Notes: generated from the sequence alone by a model not told the origin. Positions 16,743 to 29,100 are shown, counted from the stretch's first letter. The stretch: 64,000 nucleotides of DNA from DASRAU01 sp035638075 (GCA_035638075.1 DASRAU010000034.1:62001-126000); one strand, 5' to 3'. Numbers and translations: made by a program.

Positions 16743-18970
16743 CAGGCCTCCGCATGGGGCACGTCGATCGCGACGCGCACCGTCGATCCCTTGGTCGTCG
16801 AGTTGATGGTCATCGAGCCGCCCAGCTGGCGCACCCGTTCGCGCATGCCGAGGAGCCCGAGACCCAGGTTTTCGATTCCACCGCTGTCACCGACCGCCAG
16901 GGCCACGGGCATGCCGCGCCCCTGGTCCCGCACTTCCAGCTCCACGCCGTCGGTCGTGCGGTGCAGCGCGATGCGGGCGGTGAGGCTGCCCGAGTGCCGC
17001 TGCACGTTCGAAAGGCATTCCTGCACGATGCGGTAGAGGGCGTTCTCCACCTCCATCGGCAGCCGTCCGAATTCGGGAGGGAGATCCACCGCCACCGTGA
17101 TGCCGCTGCGCTGCGTGAACCCCTCGGCGCACCAGCGCAGCGCCGCCGGCAGCCCCATCTCTTCGAGGAGCGGCGGGTGCAGCAGGTACGACATCGAGCG
17201 GATCTGCCGGACGCACAGGTCGGCGAGCGACGCGCACTCGTCGAGCGTGCCGTGCAGCTTCCGGTCGAAGCGGGAGACCCCCTTGTGCAGCACGGTGAGC
17301 TTCATGGACAAAGCCGCCAGCACCTGCGCCGTGCTGTCGTGCAGGTCGCGCGCGAGCCGCTGGCGCTCCTCGTCCTGCACGCGCAGGAGGCGCGTCGACA
17401 GCTGCCGCAGCGCGTCCTCGGTCTGGCGCCGGACGGCGATCTCCTCCTCCAGGGCGCGGTTGGCGTCCTGCAGCTGCTGCGTGCGCCGGCCGATGCGGGC
17501 CTCGAGCTCGCCGTGCGCGGTGCGGAGATCGGCCTCGGCGTGGCGCCGCTCCATGAACTGGCCCATCTGGCTGCCGATGGCCGACAGCAGCGCCTGGTGG
17601 GAGTCGTCCGGATCCTTCTGACGCCGGCTGAAGAAGGTCAGGACACCGTGCACGCCGTGCCCGAGCAGGATCGGAACGCCCATGGCCGAGCGCAGCCCCA
17701 GCTCCTCGGCGGTCGCCGCGCGCACGAGGTCGCTGGGCCCCTGCAAATCACGGATCCACAGGCTCCGGCCTTCGCTCCAGATGCGGCCGGCCATGCCCAC
17801 GCCGGGATGGAAGACGACCGTCTCGGCGGAGCGGGCGCACAGCATCAGGCGGTCGCGCGCCGGGTGCCAGTGGGCGCGGTGGCGCAGCACCCCGGCGTCG
17901 TGATCCACCGTCCAGACATGGCCGCAGTCCCAGCCGAAGTTCTCGCAGATCTCCCGCAGGATCGCCGGCGACGCCGCCTCGAGGCTGGTCGCTTCGCCGA
18001 GCGTGCGGGCCACGACGTAGCCCACGTGCAGGCGGCGCTCCGTCTGCAGCCGGTCGGCGAGCCCCGCGGAGAACACCAGCATGGTGATGGCGGTGATGCC
18101 GAGGAACACCTGCACGAGGAGCAGGCTCTCGTTGAGCGACGGACGCGCGAAGGGGCCGAGGTGCTGCGCGGTGCGCAGGATGGCGACGGCGGAAAGGAGG
18201 CCCACGGCGCTGACCGACCCGAGCCGCCCGAAGCGCAGCGCCGCCCAGATGAGCAGCGGGAAGAACGTCGAGGGGCGCAGGAACCCGCTCTCCTGGGCCG
18301 GGGTGTCGCCGAACACCAATCGCGCCAGCAGCAGGAACGAGGCGGTGAGCGCGACCGCCTCGGCAACCTTCCAGGCGCTCGGTCGGAACCGGGGCGCCTC
18401 CGCCCAGGCGATCAGCAGCGGACCGAGGACGAGGATCCCCATGAAGTCGCCGAGCCACCACGAGCTCCAGGCGCGCGCGAGGCTCGCCATCGGAATGACT
18501 CCGCCGACCAGGCCGCTGGCGACTCCGAGGGAGGCGCCGACGAGCGGAGGAACCGCGGCGCCCAGGAAAACGAAGCGCAGCACGTCCCCGATGCGCTCGA
18601 ACGAGCCGCGCAAACCCCGGCCGCGGCTCAGCAAGGCGACGGCGAGCAGCGCTTCGAGGGTGTTGCCCACTGCCATGCCGGCCGCCGTGAGCACCGGCGC
18701 GCCGGCCGCCAGGTTGACGGCCAAAGCTCCCAGGGCGACGCCGGGCCAGAGCCGCGATCCGAAGACGGCCAGGGCCGCGACTGCGATGCCGGACGGGGGC
18801 CAGACGGGAGACGCAAATCCGCCGACGGCATCGAGCATGAGCCCGAGCCTGGCTGCGAGAAAATAGGCGGCCACGAGGATCAAGATCCCCGCCCAACGGT
18901 CCCACTCCAGTCCGTTGAGCCCAGCCTGGGGACCCGGGGCCGTCGCCTGATGGCTCCGCGTGTCGTCCAT
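16742..18970 (-). CDS. MASE1-GAF sensor histidine kinase (HisKA_3 type)
   Basis: With start ATG 18970 (preceded by TTGAGG) the protein is 742 residues; a TTG at 18988 sits 6 nt after a TAGGGT box and is a leaderless alternative. The first 300 residues are a MASE1-like membrane sensor with WPPSGIAVAAL and WWLGDFMGILVLGPLL. A GAF domain follows (about 320-480), then a coiled coil, a HisKA_3 dimerisation domain with the phospho-accepting H544 in RDLHDSTAQ, and a HATPase_c domain with N-box and LGLLGMRERV. This is the NarX/DesK-type kinase class that pairs with NarL regulators. Confidence 0.92.
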   Translation of the reverse strand: MDDTRSHQATAPGPQAGLNGLEWDRWAGILILVAAYFLAARLGLMLDAVGGFASPVWPPSGIAVAALAVFGSRLWPGVALGALAVNLAAGAPVLTAAGMAVGNTLEALLAVALLSRGRGLRGSFERIGDVLRFVFLGAAVPPLVGASLGVASGLVGGVIPMASLARAWSSWWLGDFMGILVLGPLLIAWAEAPRFRPSAWKVAEAVALTASFLLLARLVFGDTPAQESGFLRPSTFFPLLIWAALRFGRLGSVSAVGLLSAVAILRTAQHLGPFARPSLNESLLLVQVFLGITAITMLVFSAGLADRLQTERRLHVGYVVARTLGEATSLEAASPAILREICENFGWDCGHVWTVDHDAGVLRHRAHWHPARDRLMLCARSAETVVFHPGVGMAGRIWSEGRSLWIRDLQGPSDLVRAATAEELGLRSAMGVPILLGHGVHGVLTFFSRRQKDPDDSHQALLSAIGSQMGQFMERRHAEADLRTAHGELEARIGRRTQQLQDANRALEEEIAVRRQTEDALRQLSTRLLRVQDEERQRLARDLHDSTAQVLAALSMKLTVLHKGVSRFDRKLHGTLDECASLADLCVRQIRSMSYLLHPPLLEEMGLPAALRWCAEGFTQRSGITVAVDLPPEFGRLPMEVENALYRIVQECLSNVQRHSGSLTARIALHRTTDGVELEVRDQGRGMPVALAVGDSGGIENLGLGLLGMRERVRQLGGSMTINSTTKGSTVRVAIDVPHAEA

Positions 18971-19076
18971 GGGCCTCAAGAATCCCAAGAAATGACCCTA
19001 ATTTGTACCGCACGGCCGGGATGCGGACAACCGGAAAACTACGCAGGAGGCGGGATCTTGACGGTAGGGGGGGGTC

Positions 19077-22000
19077 GTGGCACATTCCCGGCCAGCCGTG
19101 GGTTTCCGCCCAAGCAAGCAACGATTCGCCGTCGTCGTGGCGGCTTTCCTGCTCCTCTGCGGGCGGGAGGGCACCACCCGTGGTGCCACGGATCGCACGG
19201 TGCCGGCCCGCAGGGTGCTTTCGGTCCGGACGCTGGTCGCCGCCTTCCTGGTCGATCGCTTTGAGGCGCGGCTTTTGACCGTCGAACGGAAGGACCGTCC
19301 CTTTCTCGAGCCGCCGGGGGCTGAGGCGCTGCGCGAGCCGCGGGCCGGCGAGCCGGTGCAGGTGGAGGTGACCCTGCGGGATGCCGCCGGGCCGCGCCTG
19401 ACGCTGCGCCCGGAGGTCCGCGGACTGTGCCTCGACCACGACCCCTCGGAGCCGCCGCACGTCGACGGAGACACCATCCGGCTGCACCGTGAGAGCTTCC
19501 TGGTGGAGCTGCCGGATCTCCCGGGGGCCGACCGGATCGAGGTGGCGGTGGGACGGGCGCGGGCGGGAGGGGGCGCCCCGGAGCGGCGCGTCCTGGCGAC
19601 GGAGCCGCTGGACGCGGCGCGCCCGGGCGGCGCTGCCAACCCCTCCGCCGACGCGGCGCCGGGCCTCGCGACCGCGAGCACGCTGCACTGGCCGGAGGAA
19701 TTCGGCGACCCCGACATCACCACCACTTGGGGCGACCCGGCCGAGGCCGCGAAGCGGATCAACATCGTGCTCGTCCCCGACGGCTACACGCACGCCGAGA
19801 AGGCGACCCTGCAGTCGCACGCGCAGGGGCTGGTGAACTACCTGCGCTCGACGACGCCCTACCGCGAGCACGACCGGTTCATCAACTACACGCTGGTGTA
19901 CGCCTACTCCACGCAGTCGGGGACCGACCAGTGCGACTGCGCCGTGGTGACCGACACCGCGATGAACACCGGCTTCCCCGCCGCCGGAGAGCCGTGCGGC
20001 GGCAGCGGCAACCGCTGCCTGTATTACGACTCCGGCTGCGACAGCGGCTCGGCGGCACACATCGCCCTCGCGGAGGCGCGCGCCCCGGCGGTCGACACGA
20101 CCATCGTGCTCGTGAACACGACGCGCTACGGCGGCTGCGGCGGCGCCCGGGCGGTCTACGCCGCCGGGAATTCGTCGGCCTCGGAGATCGCGGCGCACGA
20201 GCTGGGGCACAGCCTGGCCGGGCTCGCCGACGAGTACGTCTCCTACAACGGCTGCGGCAATGCCGGGGAGGTGAACACCTCGACCAACCCCACGGTGGGG
20301 GCCTGGCCGGAGTGGATCGGCGACCTCGGCGGGCCCTATCTCGGGGCGCAGTACTACAACCAGTGCGTCTACCGGCCGGCCGGCGACTGCAAGATGCGCT
20401 CGCTGTTCGCGCCGTTCTGCCCGGTCTGCAACCAGCGCTGGAGCCTGACCATCTTCGGGCACCCGCGGGTGACCTTCTCGGCGCCGCTGTCGTCGCTGAC
20501 CCCGCCCGAGCAGACGATCTCCATGCCGGTCGGGGGATCGCAGTCCTTCTCGGTGACGACGCGCCTCCAGGAGATGTCCGGGGTGACGAACAAGATCACC
20601 TGGAAGGTCCAGGGGCCGGGCGACCCGGCGCCGGTGCAGGTCGCGACCGGGGTGCTCTCCTACAACCGCACCTTCTCTTCGGCCGGCGCCTACACGGTCA
20701 GCTGCGACATCGAGGCGGATGCGAACTTCGTCAAGCCGGCGAAGACCGGCGCCAACCTCGGACGCGCCACCTGGACCCTCTCCGTCGGCTGCCCGGTCGA
20801 TTCCGACGGCGACGGCGTCGGCGACCTCTGCGACACCTGCACCGATTTCGATCGCGACGGCTTCGGCAACGGGGGCTTTCCCGCCAACACCTGCCCGCTC
20901 GACAACTGTCCGTCGGTTTCGAACCCGGGCCAGCAGGACTTCGATTTCGACGGGACCGGGAACGCCTGCGATCCGTGCACCGACATCGACGGCGACGGCG
21001 CCGGCGACCCGGCGCTCGCGACCAACACCTGCGCCCCCGACAACTGTCCTGCGCTCCCGAACCCGGGCCAGCAGGACGGCGACGGCGACGGCCGGGGGGA
21101 CGCGTGCGACAACTGCCCGGCCGCGGCGAACGCCTCGCAGGCCGACCAGGACGCCGATGGCCGCGGCGATCTGTGCGACAACTGCGTCGCCCTCGCCAAC
21201 GCGGGACAGCAGGATGCCGACGGCGACGGCCGCGGCGACCTGTGCGACAACTGCCCGACTGCCGCCAACCCGGGCCAGGCGGACGCCAACGGCGACGGGG
21301 CGGGGGACGCCTGCCAGCCGGCGCTCGTGCTGACCTCCATCCGGCAGGACGGGGGGACGCGCCTCGAGGTGCAGGCGAAGGCCGCCGACCCGCAGGGGGA
21401 GCCTTTGACGGGACAGGTCCGCTTCAAGCCGATCGCCTCGCTGCACCTGCTCGACGCGGGCTTCACGGGGGACTGCGGACTCGCATGGCTCCCGGACGGA
21501 CACCCGGGAGAGGGCATCGGCTACGTCAACGGCTCGGGCGGCAGCCCGGTGCTGTTCGATTTCGACAGCAACTTCGGCTGCTCCGACGGTCTGGTCGATT
21601 TCCGCATCGCGCGCGGCACGTGCGCCCAGCCGCAGGGGACATTCGAGGACCTGGTGTTCTTCATCGACGAGCCGCCGCCGCTGTCGTTCTGCGTGCGGCG
21701 CACGGGTCAGTCCACCGGCGGGACCGATCTGCTCGTCACCGCCTACGACGAAGCGGCGCTCGACGCGGAGGCGAACGGGGCGATCGCGCTGACCATCCCG
21801 TTCTCGGGGCCCGGTCTGCCGCGCGACAGCGACATCGCCGCGCTCGCCGCGAGCGGCCGCTTCCTGATGACCATCGACGCGACCGACGGGCACACGCCGG
21901 GGCTGCACGCCGAGCAGTCCTTCCTGCACCAGGGAGAGACGCGGCTGGTGTTCAACCAGCCGCCGGTGGCGGCCTTGTCCGCCCCCGCCTCGGCGGAGTG

Positions 22001-22958
22001 CACGAGTCCGGCCGGCGCGGCCGTCACGCTCAACGGCACGGCCTCGAGCGACCCGGACTCGAGCCCAGGCACCGCGAACGACATCGCCCTCTACCAGTGG
22101 GTCGAGAACCCCGGGCCGTCCGAGCACGTGCTCGGCACCGGCGTGATCCTGCAGACAACACTGCCGCTCGGACCGCATGCGCTCGGCCTGCGCGTCACCG
22201 ACACCGTCGGCGACGCGAGCCTCGCCACCGGCGGTGTCACGGTCGTCGACACGACCGCCCCGTCCCTGACCGTGACGCCGGCTCAGCCTGTCCTGTGGCC
22301 GCCGAACCACAACCTGCGCACGGTCTCCGTCGGCCGGCAGGCGACCGACGCCTGCGACCCGGCGCCGATCGTGACGCTGCAGTCGGCCGGGAGCAGCGAG
22401 CCGGACGATGCCGCGGGGTTCGAGGACGGCGACACGATCGGCGACATCGCGGGAGCGCAGCCCGGCACCGCCGGCGCAACGCTGACCCTGCGCGCCGAGC
22501 GATCCCGCTCGGGCGGCGGGCGCGCCTACACGCTTTCCTACCGGGCGGTGGATGCTTCCGGCCACGGCGCCACGTCGTCCGGGACAGTGAACGTGCCGCT
22601 CGCCTCGGGGCCCGACCCGGAGCCTTTGATCGTGCGCCTGCAGCCGGCCGGCGCCGGCGGGATCGTCCGCCTCGACTGGGACGCGGTCGCAGGCGCCACC
22701 GGCTACGACGTCATCGCCGCGGACCTCTCCGCGGCGAGCCTGGTCAATCGCGTCTTTTCGCTCGGGACGGTCGCGGTCCTGGCGCGCGGCACGACGGGGC
22801 TCTTGGTGATCGAGGCCGCCGGAACGCCCGCGCCGCCCGTCGGAGGAGTCCAGCTGTACTTCGTGCAGTCGCGCACCGCGTCCGGGGGCGTCGGCTACGG
22901 CACCGAATCGGCCCCGTGGCCGCGGGTCCCGACCTCCTGCCCCGGCGACTGCCCGTAA
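19077..22958 (+). CDS. Secreted M64-type metalloprotease with TSP3 repeats
   Basis: Start GTG 19077 leads a signal peptide (FAVVVAAFLLLC). The 1293-residue protein has an M64-like peptidase domain with INIVLVPDGYT near residue 235 and the zinc site H374-E-L-G-H378 followed by GLADEY, matching the HExxH-GL-DEY signature of IgA-peptidase-M64-type enzymes. Next come a beta-sandwich, thrombospondin type-3 calcium-binding repeats (about 572-747), an HYR/PKD-like region with WPPNHNL, and a C-terminal FN3-like module ending in CPGDCP. It is probably extracellular. It converges with the kinase gene, the stops being 8 nt apart. Confidence 0.88.
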   Translation: MAHSRPAVGFRPSKQRFAVVVAAFLLLCGREGTTRGATDRTVPARRVLSVRTLVAAFLVDRFEARLLTVERKDRPFLEPPGAEALREPRAGEPVQVEVTLRDAAGPRLTLRPEVRGLCLDHDPSEPPHVDGDTIRLHRESFLVELPDLPGADRIEVAVGRARAGGGAPERRVLATEPLDAARPGGAANPSADAAPGLATASTLHWPEEFGDPDITTTWGDPAEAAKRINIVLVPDGYTHAEKATLQSHAQGLVNYLRSTTPYREHDRFINYTLVYAYSTQSGTDQCDCAVVTDTAMNTGFPAAGEPCGGSGNRCLYYDSGCDSGSAAHIALAEARAPAVDTTIVLVNTTRYGGCGGARAVYAAGNSSASEIAAHELGHSLAGLADEYVSYNGCGNAGEVNTSTNPTVGAWPEWIGDLGGPYLGAQYYNQCVYRPAGDCKMRSLFAPFCPVCNQRWSLTIFGHPRVTFSAPLSSLTPPEQTISMPVGGSQSFSVTTRLQEMSGVTNKITWKVQGPGDPAPVQVATGVLSYNRTFSSAGAYTVSCDIEADANFVKPAKTGANLGRATWTLSVGCPVDSDGDGVGDLCDTCTDFDRDGFGNGGFPANTCPLDNCPSVSNPGQQDFDFDGTGNACDPCTDIDGDGAGDPALATNTCAPDNCPALPNPGQQDGDGDGRGDACDNCPAAANASQADQDADGRGDLCDNCVALANAGQQDADGDGRGDLCDNCPTAANPGQADANGDGAGDACQPALVLTSIRQDGGTRLEVQAKAADPQGEPLTGQVRFKPIASLHLLDAGFTGDCGLAWLPDGHPGEGIGYVNGSGGSPVLFDFDSNFGCSDGLVDFRIARGTCAQPQGTFEDLVFFIDEPPPLSFCVRRTGQSTGGTDLLVTAYDEAALDAEANGAIALTIPFSGPGLPRDSDIAALAASGRFLMTIDATDGHTPGLHAEQSFLHQGETRLVFNQPPVAALSAPASAECTSPAGAAVTLNGTASSDPDSSPGTANDIALYQWVENPGPSEHVLGTGVILQTTLPLGPHALGLRVTDTVGDASLATGGVTVVDTTAPSLTVTPAQPVLWPPNHNLRTVSVGRQATDACDPAPIVTLQSAGSSEPDDAAGFEDGDTIGDIAGAQPGTAGATLTLRAERSRSGGGRAYTLSYRAVDASGHGATSSGTVNVPLASGPDPEPLIVRLQPAGAGGIVRLDWDAVAGATGYDVIAADLSAASLVNRVFSLGTVAVLARGTTGLLVIEAAGTPAPPVGGVQLYFVQSRTASGGVGYGTESAPWPRVPTSCPGDCP
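20790..21317 (+). repeat. TSP3 calcium-binding repeat array
   Basis: Tandem units of the form D-x-D-G-D-G-x-G-D-x-C-D-N-C-P are encoded here, with near-identical DNA for GACAACTGCCC and GACGGCGACGGC. They form a calcium-stabilised stalk within the M64-type protease. Confidence 0.85.
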
Positions 22959-22966
22959 CGAAGGGT

Positions 22967-25654
<2,688 letters not shown>

Positions 25655-25665
25655 TCCAGCGGGGG

Positions 25666-25694
25666 ATTTTAGCCCCCCGTCAGGATCTCCTGAC
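25666..25694 (-). promoter_or_regulatory. Candidate promoter and palindromic operator of the kinase gene
   Basis: On the minus strand TAAAAT (25671-25666) lies 11 nt before the kinase ATG and matches a -10 box. Immediately upstream, in the -35 position, is a palindrome with perfect 7-bp arms, GTCAGGA-TC-TCCTGAC (25679-25694). It lies between the kinase and amt and could bind a dimeric regulator of either gene. Confidence 0.45.
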
Positions 25695-25811
25695 CCCGGA
25701 TCGGCGGATTTCTGGCATTTCCGGGGGCTGCACACTAAGTTTTGATACCTGCCGATGCCCCAGGACGGTGCCGGCGGGCCCCCCTCACAGGTGAGGCCGA
25801 AAAGGAGCGCC

Positions 25812-27176
25812 ATGAATTCGCGCTGGATCTTTCCGTTCGCGGTCCTTCTGGGGCTCGCGATCTGGTCGCTGGGCACCGTCGAGGTGCCGCAGCCGGCCGG
25901 GGCCGCGCCGATCCGGGCGGGGGACGTCGCATGGCTCCTGACCGCCACCGGGCTCGTTCTCCTCATGACCCCCGGCCTGTCCTTCTTCTACGGGGGCATG
26001 GTCAGCGCGCGCAACGTCATCTCCACGATGCTGCAGAGCTTCGTGGCGCTCGGCGTCATCTCGCTGCTGTGGGTCGCGTTCGGGTTCAGCCTGGCGTTCG
26101 GACACAGCCTGTACGGGCTCATCGGGAATCCGTTCACGTACATGATGTTCCGCGGCGTCGGCGTGGCCACCGACCCGGCGCTCGCCCCGACCATCCCGCT
26201 GCTGCTGTTCGCGATGTTCCAGCTCAAGTTCGCGGTGATCACGCCGGCGCTCGTCAGCGGCTCGTTCGCGGAACGCGTGCGCTTCTCGGCGTACCTCCTG
26301 TTCATGTGCCTGTTCAGCATCTTCGTCTACGCGCCGCTGGCGCACTGGACCTGGCACCCGGACGGCTTCCTGAAGCAGTGGGGCGTGCTCGATTTCGCGG
26401 GCGGCACGGTGGTGCACATGTCGGCCGGGTTCGCCGCGCTCGCCGGCGCCATTTATCTCGGGCCGCGGCTGAACCACGGGCGGCACCACAGCGGCCCGTC
26501 GGAGGCGAACACCCCGTACGTCATCCTCGGCACCGGCATGCTGTGGTTCGGCTGGTTCGGCTTCAACGCCGGGTCGGCGCTTGCGGCCGACGCGGTCGCG
26601 GCGCAGGCGTTCGCGACGACCAACACCGCTTCGGCGTCCGCGATGCTCGCGTGGATGTTCTTCGACGGCCTGCGCGGTCGCAAGCCGGGCGCTCTGGGCG
26701 CCTGCATCGGCGCCGTCGTCGGCCTCGTCGCCATCACTCCGGCGGCGGCCTATGTCAGCGTGCCGCACAGCATCCTCATCGGCGTCGTCGCGAGCCTCCT
26801 GAGCAACATGGCGGTGCACCTCAAGAGCCGCTCGACGCTCGACGACACGCTCGACGTGTTCCCGTGTCACGGTGTCGGCGGCATCGTCGGCATGCTCCTC
26901 ACCGGGATGCTGGCGCGCGACGTGGGGCTGCTCTCCGGGCAGACGACGATCTTCCTGCGCCACGTGATGGCGCTCCTCATCGTCAGCGGCTACTCGTTCA
27001 GCATGTCGCTGCTGCTCTTCAAGGTGACCGACCTGTTCGTCTCGGTGCGCGTCACGCCCGAGGACGAGGCCATCGGGCTCGACATCAGCCAGCACGCCGA
27101 GCGGCTCGCCCTCGTTCCGCATCCTGAACCCGCGATTGTGACCGGGGATACGGACAAGGTTCGCGCCCGGGCGTAA
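25812..27176 (+). CDS. amt: Ammonium transporter (Amt family)
   Basis: ATG 25812 follows an AAGGAG ribosome site at 4-nt spacing. The 454-residue protein has an N-terminal hydrophobic segment and about 11 spans with Amt motifs: GLSFFYGGMV near 56, DFAGGTVVHMSAG, WFGWFGFNAGSA and DVFPCHGVGG. The twin pore histidines are H202 and H353. No glnB/glnK gene is adjacent, which is unusual for amt loci, so regulation by PII would have to act in trans. A 13-bp inverted repeat follows the gene. Confidence 0.93.
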   Translation: MNSRWIFPFAVLLGLAIWSLGTVEVPQPAGAAPIRAGDVAWLLTATGLVLLMTPGLSFFYGGMVSARNVISTMLQSFVALGVISLLWVAFGFSLAFGHSLYGLIGNPFTYMMFRGVGVATDPALAPTIPLLLFAMFQLKFAVITPALVSGSFAERVRFSAYLLFMCLFSIFVYAPLAHWTWHPDGFLKQWGVLDFAGGTVVHMSAGFAALAGAIYLGPRLNHGRHHSGPSEANTPYVILGTGMLWFGWFGFNAGSALAADAVAAQAFATTNTASASAMLAWMFFDGLRGRKPGALGACIGAVVGLVAITPAAAYVSVPHSILIGVVASLLSNMAVHLKSRSTLDDTLDVFPCHGVGGIVGMLLTGMLARDVGLLSGQTTIFLRHVMALLIVSGYSFSMSLLLFKVTDLFVSVRVTPEDEAIGLDISQHAERLALVPHPEPAIVTGDTDKVRARA

Positions 27177-27221
27177 GGTCCGCTTCAACCAGTCGAGTCC
27201 CCCCTGCCGACCAGAGGGATC

Positions 27222-27290
27222 GCCCGTCCTCCGGCCGCAGCTGGCGGAGGGACGCACTTCGACAGCCATCGGCGTTTCCGGAGGACGGGC
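27222..27290. repeat. 13-bp perfect inverted repeat in the amt / crp-fnr convergent gap
   Basis: GCCCGTCCTCCGG (27222-27234) is repeated in inverse as CCGGAGGACGGGC (27278-27290) with a 43-nt loop. The 292-nt gap between amt and the Crp/Fnr gene holds no other feature I can support. The repeat may be a bidirectional terminator or a structured RNA, since the loop is too long for a standard intrinsic terminator. Confidence 0.5.
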
Positions 27291-27468
27291 CTTCCCCAGC
27301 GGCACCACCGCCGCCACCTTGAGCATCTGATCGTCGGAGTGTTTGAACTCCGCCCGAGCACCGCGCGACGACGCCTTTCAGAGTCTGGCTTCCCACGAAC
27401 CCGGCGAACGACCGAGGTCCGCGACGAGCGGACGATTGCAGCTGAGGCGGTGGCTGAGGAGAGTTGTT

Positions 27469-28140
27469 CTAGCTCGCGGTCGGCCGCTGAGCGCGATCGA
27501 GCGCCTGCCGATCGAGGACCTCGATCTTCTTCCGCCCGAGCTTGAGCACGCCCGACTCCTGGAAGGCCTCGAGCGTGCGACTGACCACTTCGCGCGTGGT
27601 GCCCAACTCGTCGGCGAGCATCTGGTGCGTCACGGCGATGGGAGCGTCGGCCGCGAGCAGGCGCGACGCGAGGCGCTGGTCGACGCGGCGGAAGGCGACA
27701 TCGTCGATGAGCGCCATCAGGTGCGCCATGCGCAGCGACAGGTAGCGGAAGACGAACTCCCGGAACTGCGGCACCTTCAGGATCAGCTCCTCGAAGAGCG
27801 CGCGCGGGACGCCATAGACGAGCAGGTCCGCCTCGGCCGCGCCGATGGCCGGGTACGCCGTGCCGCCGAGCAGCGCGATGACCGTGATGACGCAGGACTC
27901 TCCTGGATTGAGCCGGTACAGGAGGATCTCGTGGCCGTCCGGGCTCGACTTGGTCGCCCGGATGATCCCCTCCACCAGCAGCGGGTAGTGCGTGCAGGGG
28001 CTGCCTTCGCCGAACAGGCGCCGGCCGGCAGGGGCCTGGATCGTCACCGACTCCTGCTCGAGCCGCTTCAGCAGCTCGGGGGAGAGATGGTTCAGGACGG
28101 GATAGCGCTGCAGCAGCCGGTCGCGTTCGGTCGGTGTCAT
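27469..28140 (-). CDS. Crp/Fnr family transcriptional regulator
   Basis: The 223-residue protein has a cNMP-binding-like beta-roll (about 20-130, with LLVEGIIRATKSSPDGHEILLY and GESCVIT), a dimerisation helix, and a C-terminal winged helix with ADELGTTREVVSRTLEAF as recognition region. The sequence IMALLGG-like stretch and absence of an N-terminal Cys cluster argue against an FNR-type iron-sulfur sensor. The ligand is unknown. A GAGAGG site precedes the ATG. No adjacent gene is transcribed with it. Confidence 0.9.
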   Translation of the reverse strand: MTPTERDRLLQRYPVLNHLSPELLKRLEQESVTIQAPAGRRLFGEGSPCTHYPLLVEGIIRATKSSPDGHEILLYRLNPGESCVITVIALLGGTAYPAIGAAEADLLVYGVPRALFEELILKVPQFREFVFRYLSLRMAHLMALIDDVAFRRVDQRLASRLLAADAPIAVTHQMLADELGTTREVVSRTLEAFQESGVLKLGRKKIEVLDRQALDRAQRPTAS

Positions 28141-28257
28141 GCGGTCCTCTCGGTGATGCGGATGGCCCTCATCATACGCTCAGGGAGCCGTCCGCGCAGC
28201 GATTTCCTGCGAGCCGGGCCCGATGTCCGGCGTCGATCCGCCCGCCGCTTGAGGGGG

Positions 28258-29100
28258 TTAGCGGCCCCAGTCCCAGGGGCCGTCGTTGAAGGCGATGCCG
28301 ATGGACAGCCCGAGCGTCTGCGTGTCTCCGCCGAGCCCCGCCAGCGCGGTGGCGGTGAAGGCGGCGCCGTGCCCCGGCACCAGCGGGTGGTACCAGGCGA
28401 GCGAGAAGGTGTTCACCGGGTCGCCGCGGTCGGGGTTGACGTCGCCGCGCGACACCATCGTGGTCAGGGCGTCGAGCAGGCCGAGCCGCACGATGCCTCC
28501 CAGGCTCGCGGCGAGGTGGTCCTCGTACTCGATGTCCGGGGAGTCGCCGCGCACGTCGTAGCGCACCATTCCGCCGGCCGTGAAGCGCGTGCCGAGCGGA
28601 ACGAGGACACCGAGCCCGGGCGAGTAGTCGAACTGGCCCGTCCCCAGACCGTCCTGCTCGTCGGCGGTCGGGAACTTGGCCCGCACGCTTCCCCAGAGGG
28701 CCGAGCGCCCACCCCCGCCGGCGAGCAGGACGGCGGGCGTGAAAACGACGTCCCCGATGCCCGATTGATGGATGTCCTGCTCGGGGATGACCAGCCCGGG
28801 AATCAGGCCGGGGATCGGGATCTCCGGGGTGGTCGCCGACAGGTCGAGATAGGGAACGGACGCGCGCAGCGACAGCCGGCGCACGCGCAGGCCCACGGTG
28901 ATCGGGATGCTGGCGAGGTCGCCTTCGACCCCCGAGTCGGCCGAGAAGCGCGCCATGCCCGGGACGAAGCTGCCGAAGGTCTGGATGTCCGCGGCGGAGG
29001 CGTCGGCGGCGGCGAGGAGCGCTGCACCGGCCGCGATCACGAGGGAGCGGCCGAGACGTGCCGCCCGGGACGTCGCCGGCCCGTGCGCCGGCGTGCGCAT
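28258..29100 (-). CDS. Putative outer-membrane beta-barrel protein
   Basis: The 280-residue protein starts at ATG 29100, overlapping the stop of the BON gene (TGATG), and has a signal peptide (LVIAAGAALLAAADASA). The remainder alternates short hydrophobic and polar stretches with periodic aromatic residues (VRAKFPTADEQDGLGTG, YSPGLGVLVPLG, FSLAWYHPLV) as in transporter-like outer-membrane barrels. The FPT-x-D-E-Q-D-G-L-G-T-G element resembles the MetA-pathway/transporter barrel family. It ends in W-D-W-G-R rather than a terminal aromatic residue. It is co-transcribed with a BON lipoprotein. Confidence 0.7.
   Translation of the reverse strand: MRTPAHGPATSRAARLGRSLVIAAGAALLAAADASAADIQTFGSFVPGMARFSADSGVEGDLASIPITVGLRVRRLSLRASVPYLDLSATTPEIPIPGLIPGLVIPEQDIHQSGIGDVVFTPAVLLAGGGGRSALWGSVRAKFPTADEQDGLGTGQFDYSPGLGVLVPLGTRFTAGGMVRYDVRGDSPDIEYEDHLAASLGGIVRLGLLDALTTMVSRGDVNPDRGDPVNTFSLAWYHPLVPGHGAAFTATALAGLGGDTQTLGLSIGIAFNDGPWDWGR

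Noticed and set aside
20790..21317. CRISPR-like tandem repeats
   Set aside because: The repeats are in frame and encode TSP3 calcium-binding units; spacing and sequence vary as in a protein repeat.
25700..25745. Possible sigma54 promoter (TGGCAT ... TGCA) upstream of amt
   Set aside because: The spacing between the GG and GC elements is 14 nt (11 for an alternative GC), not the required 10 nt.
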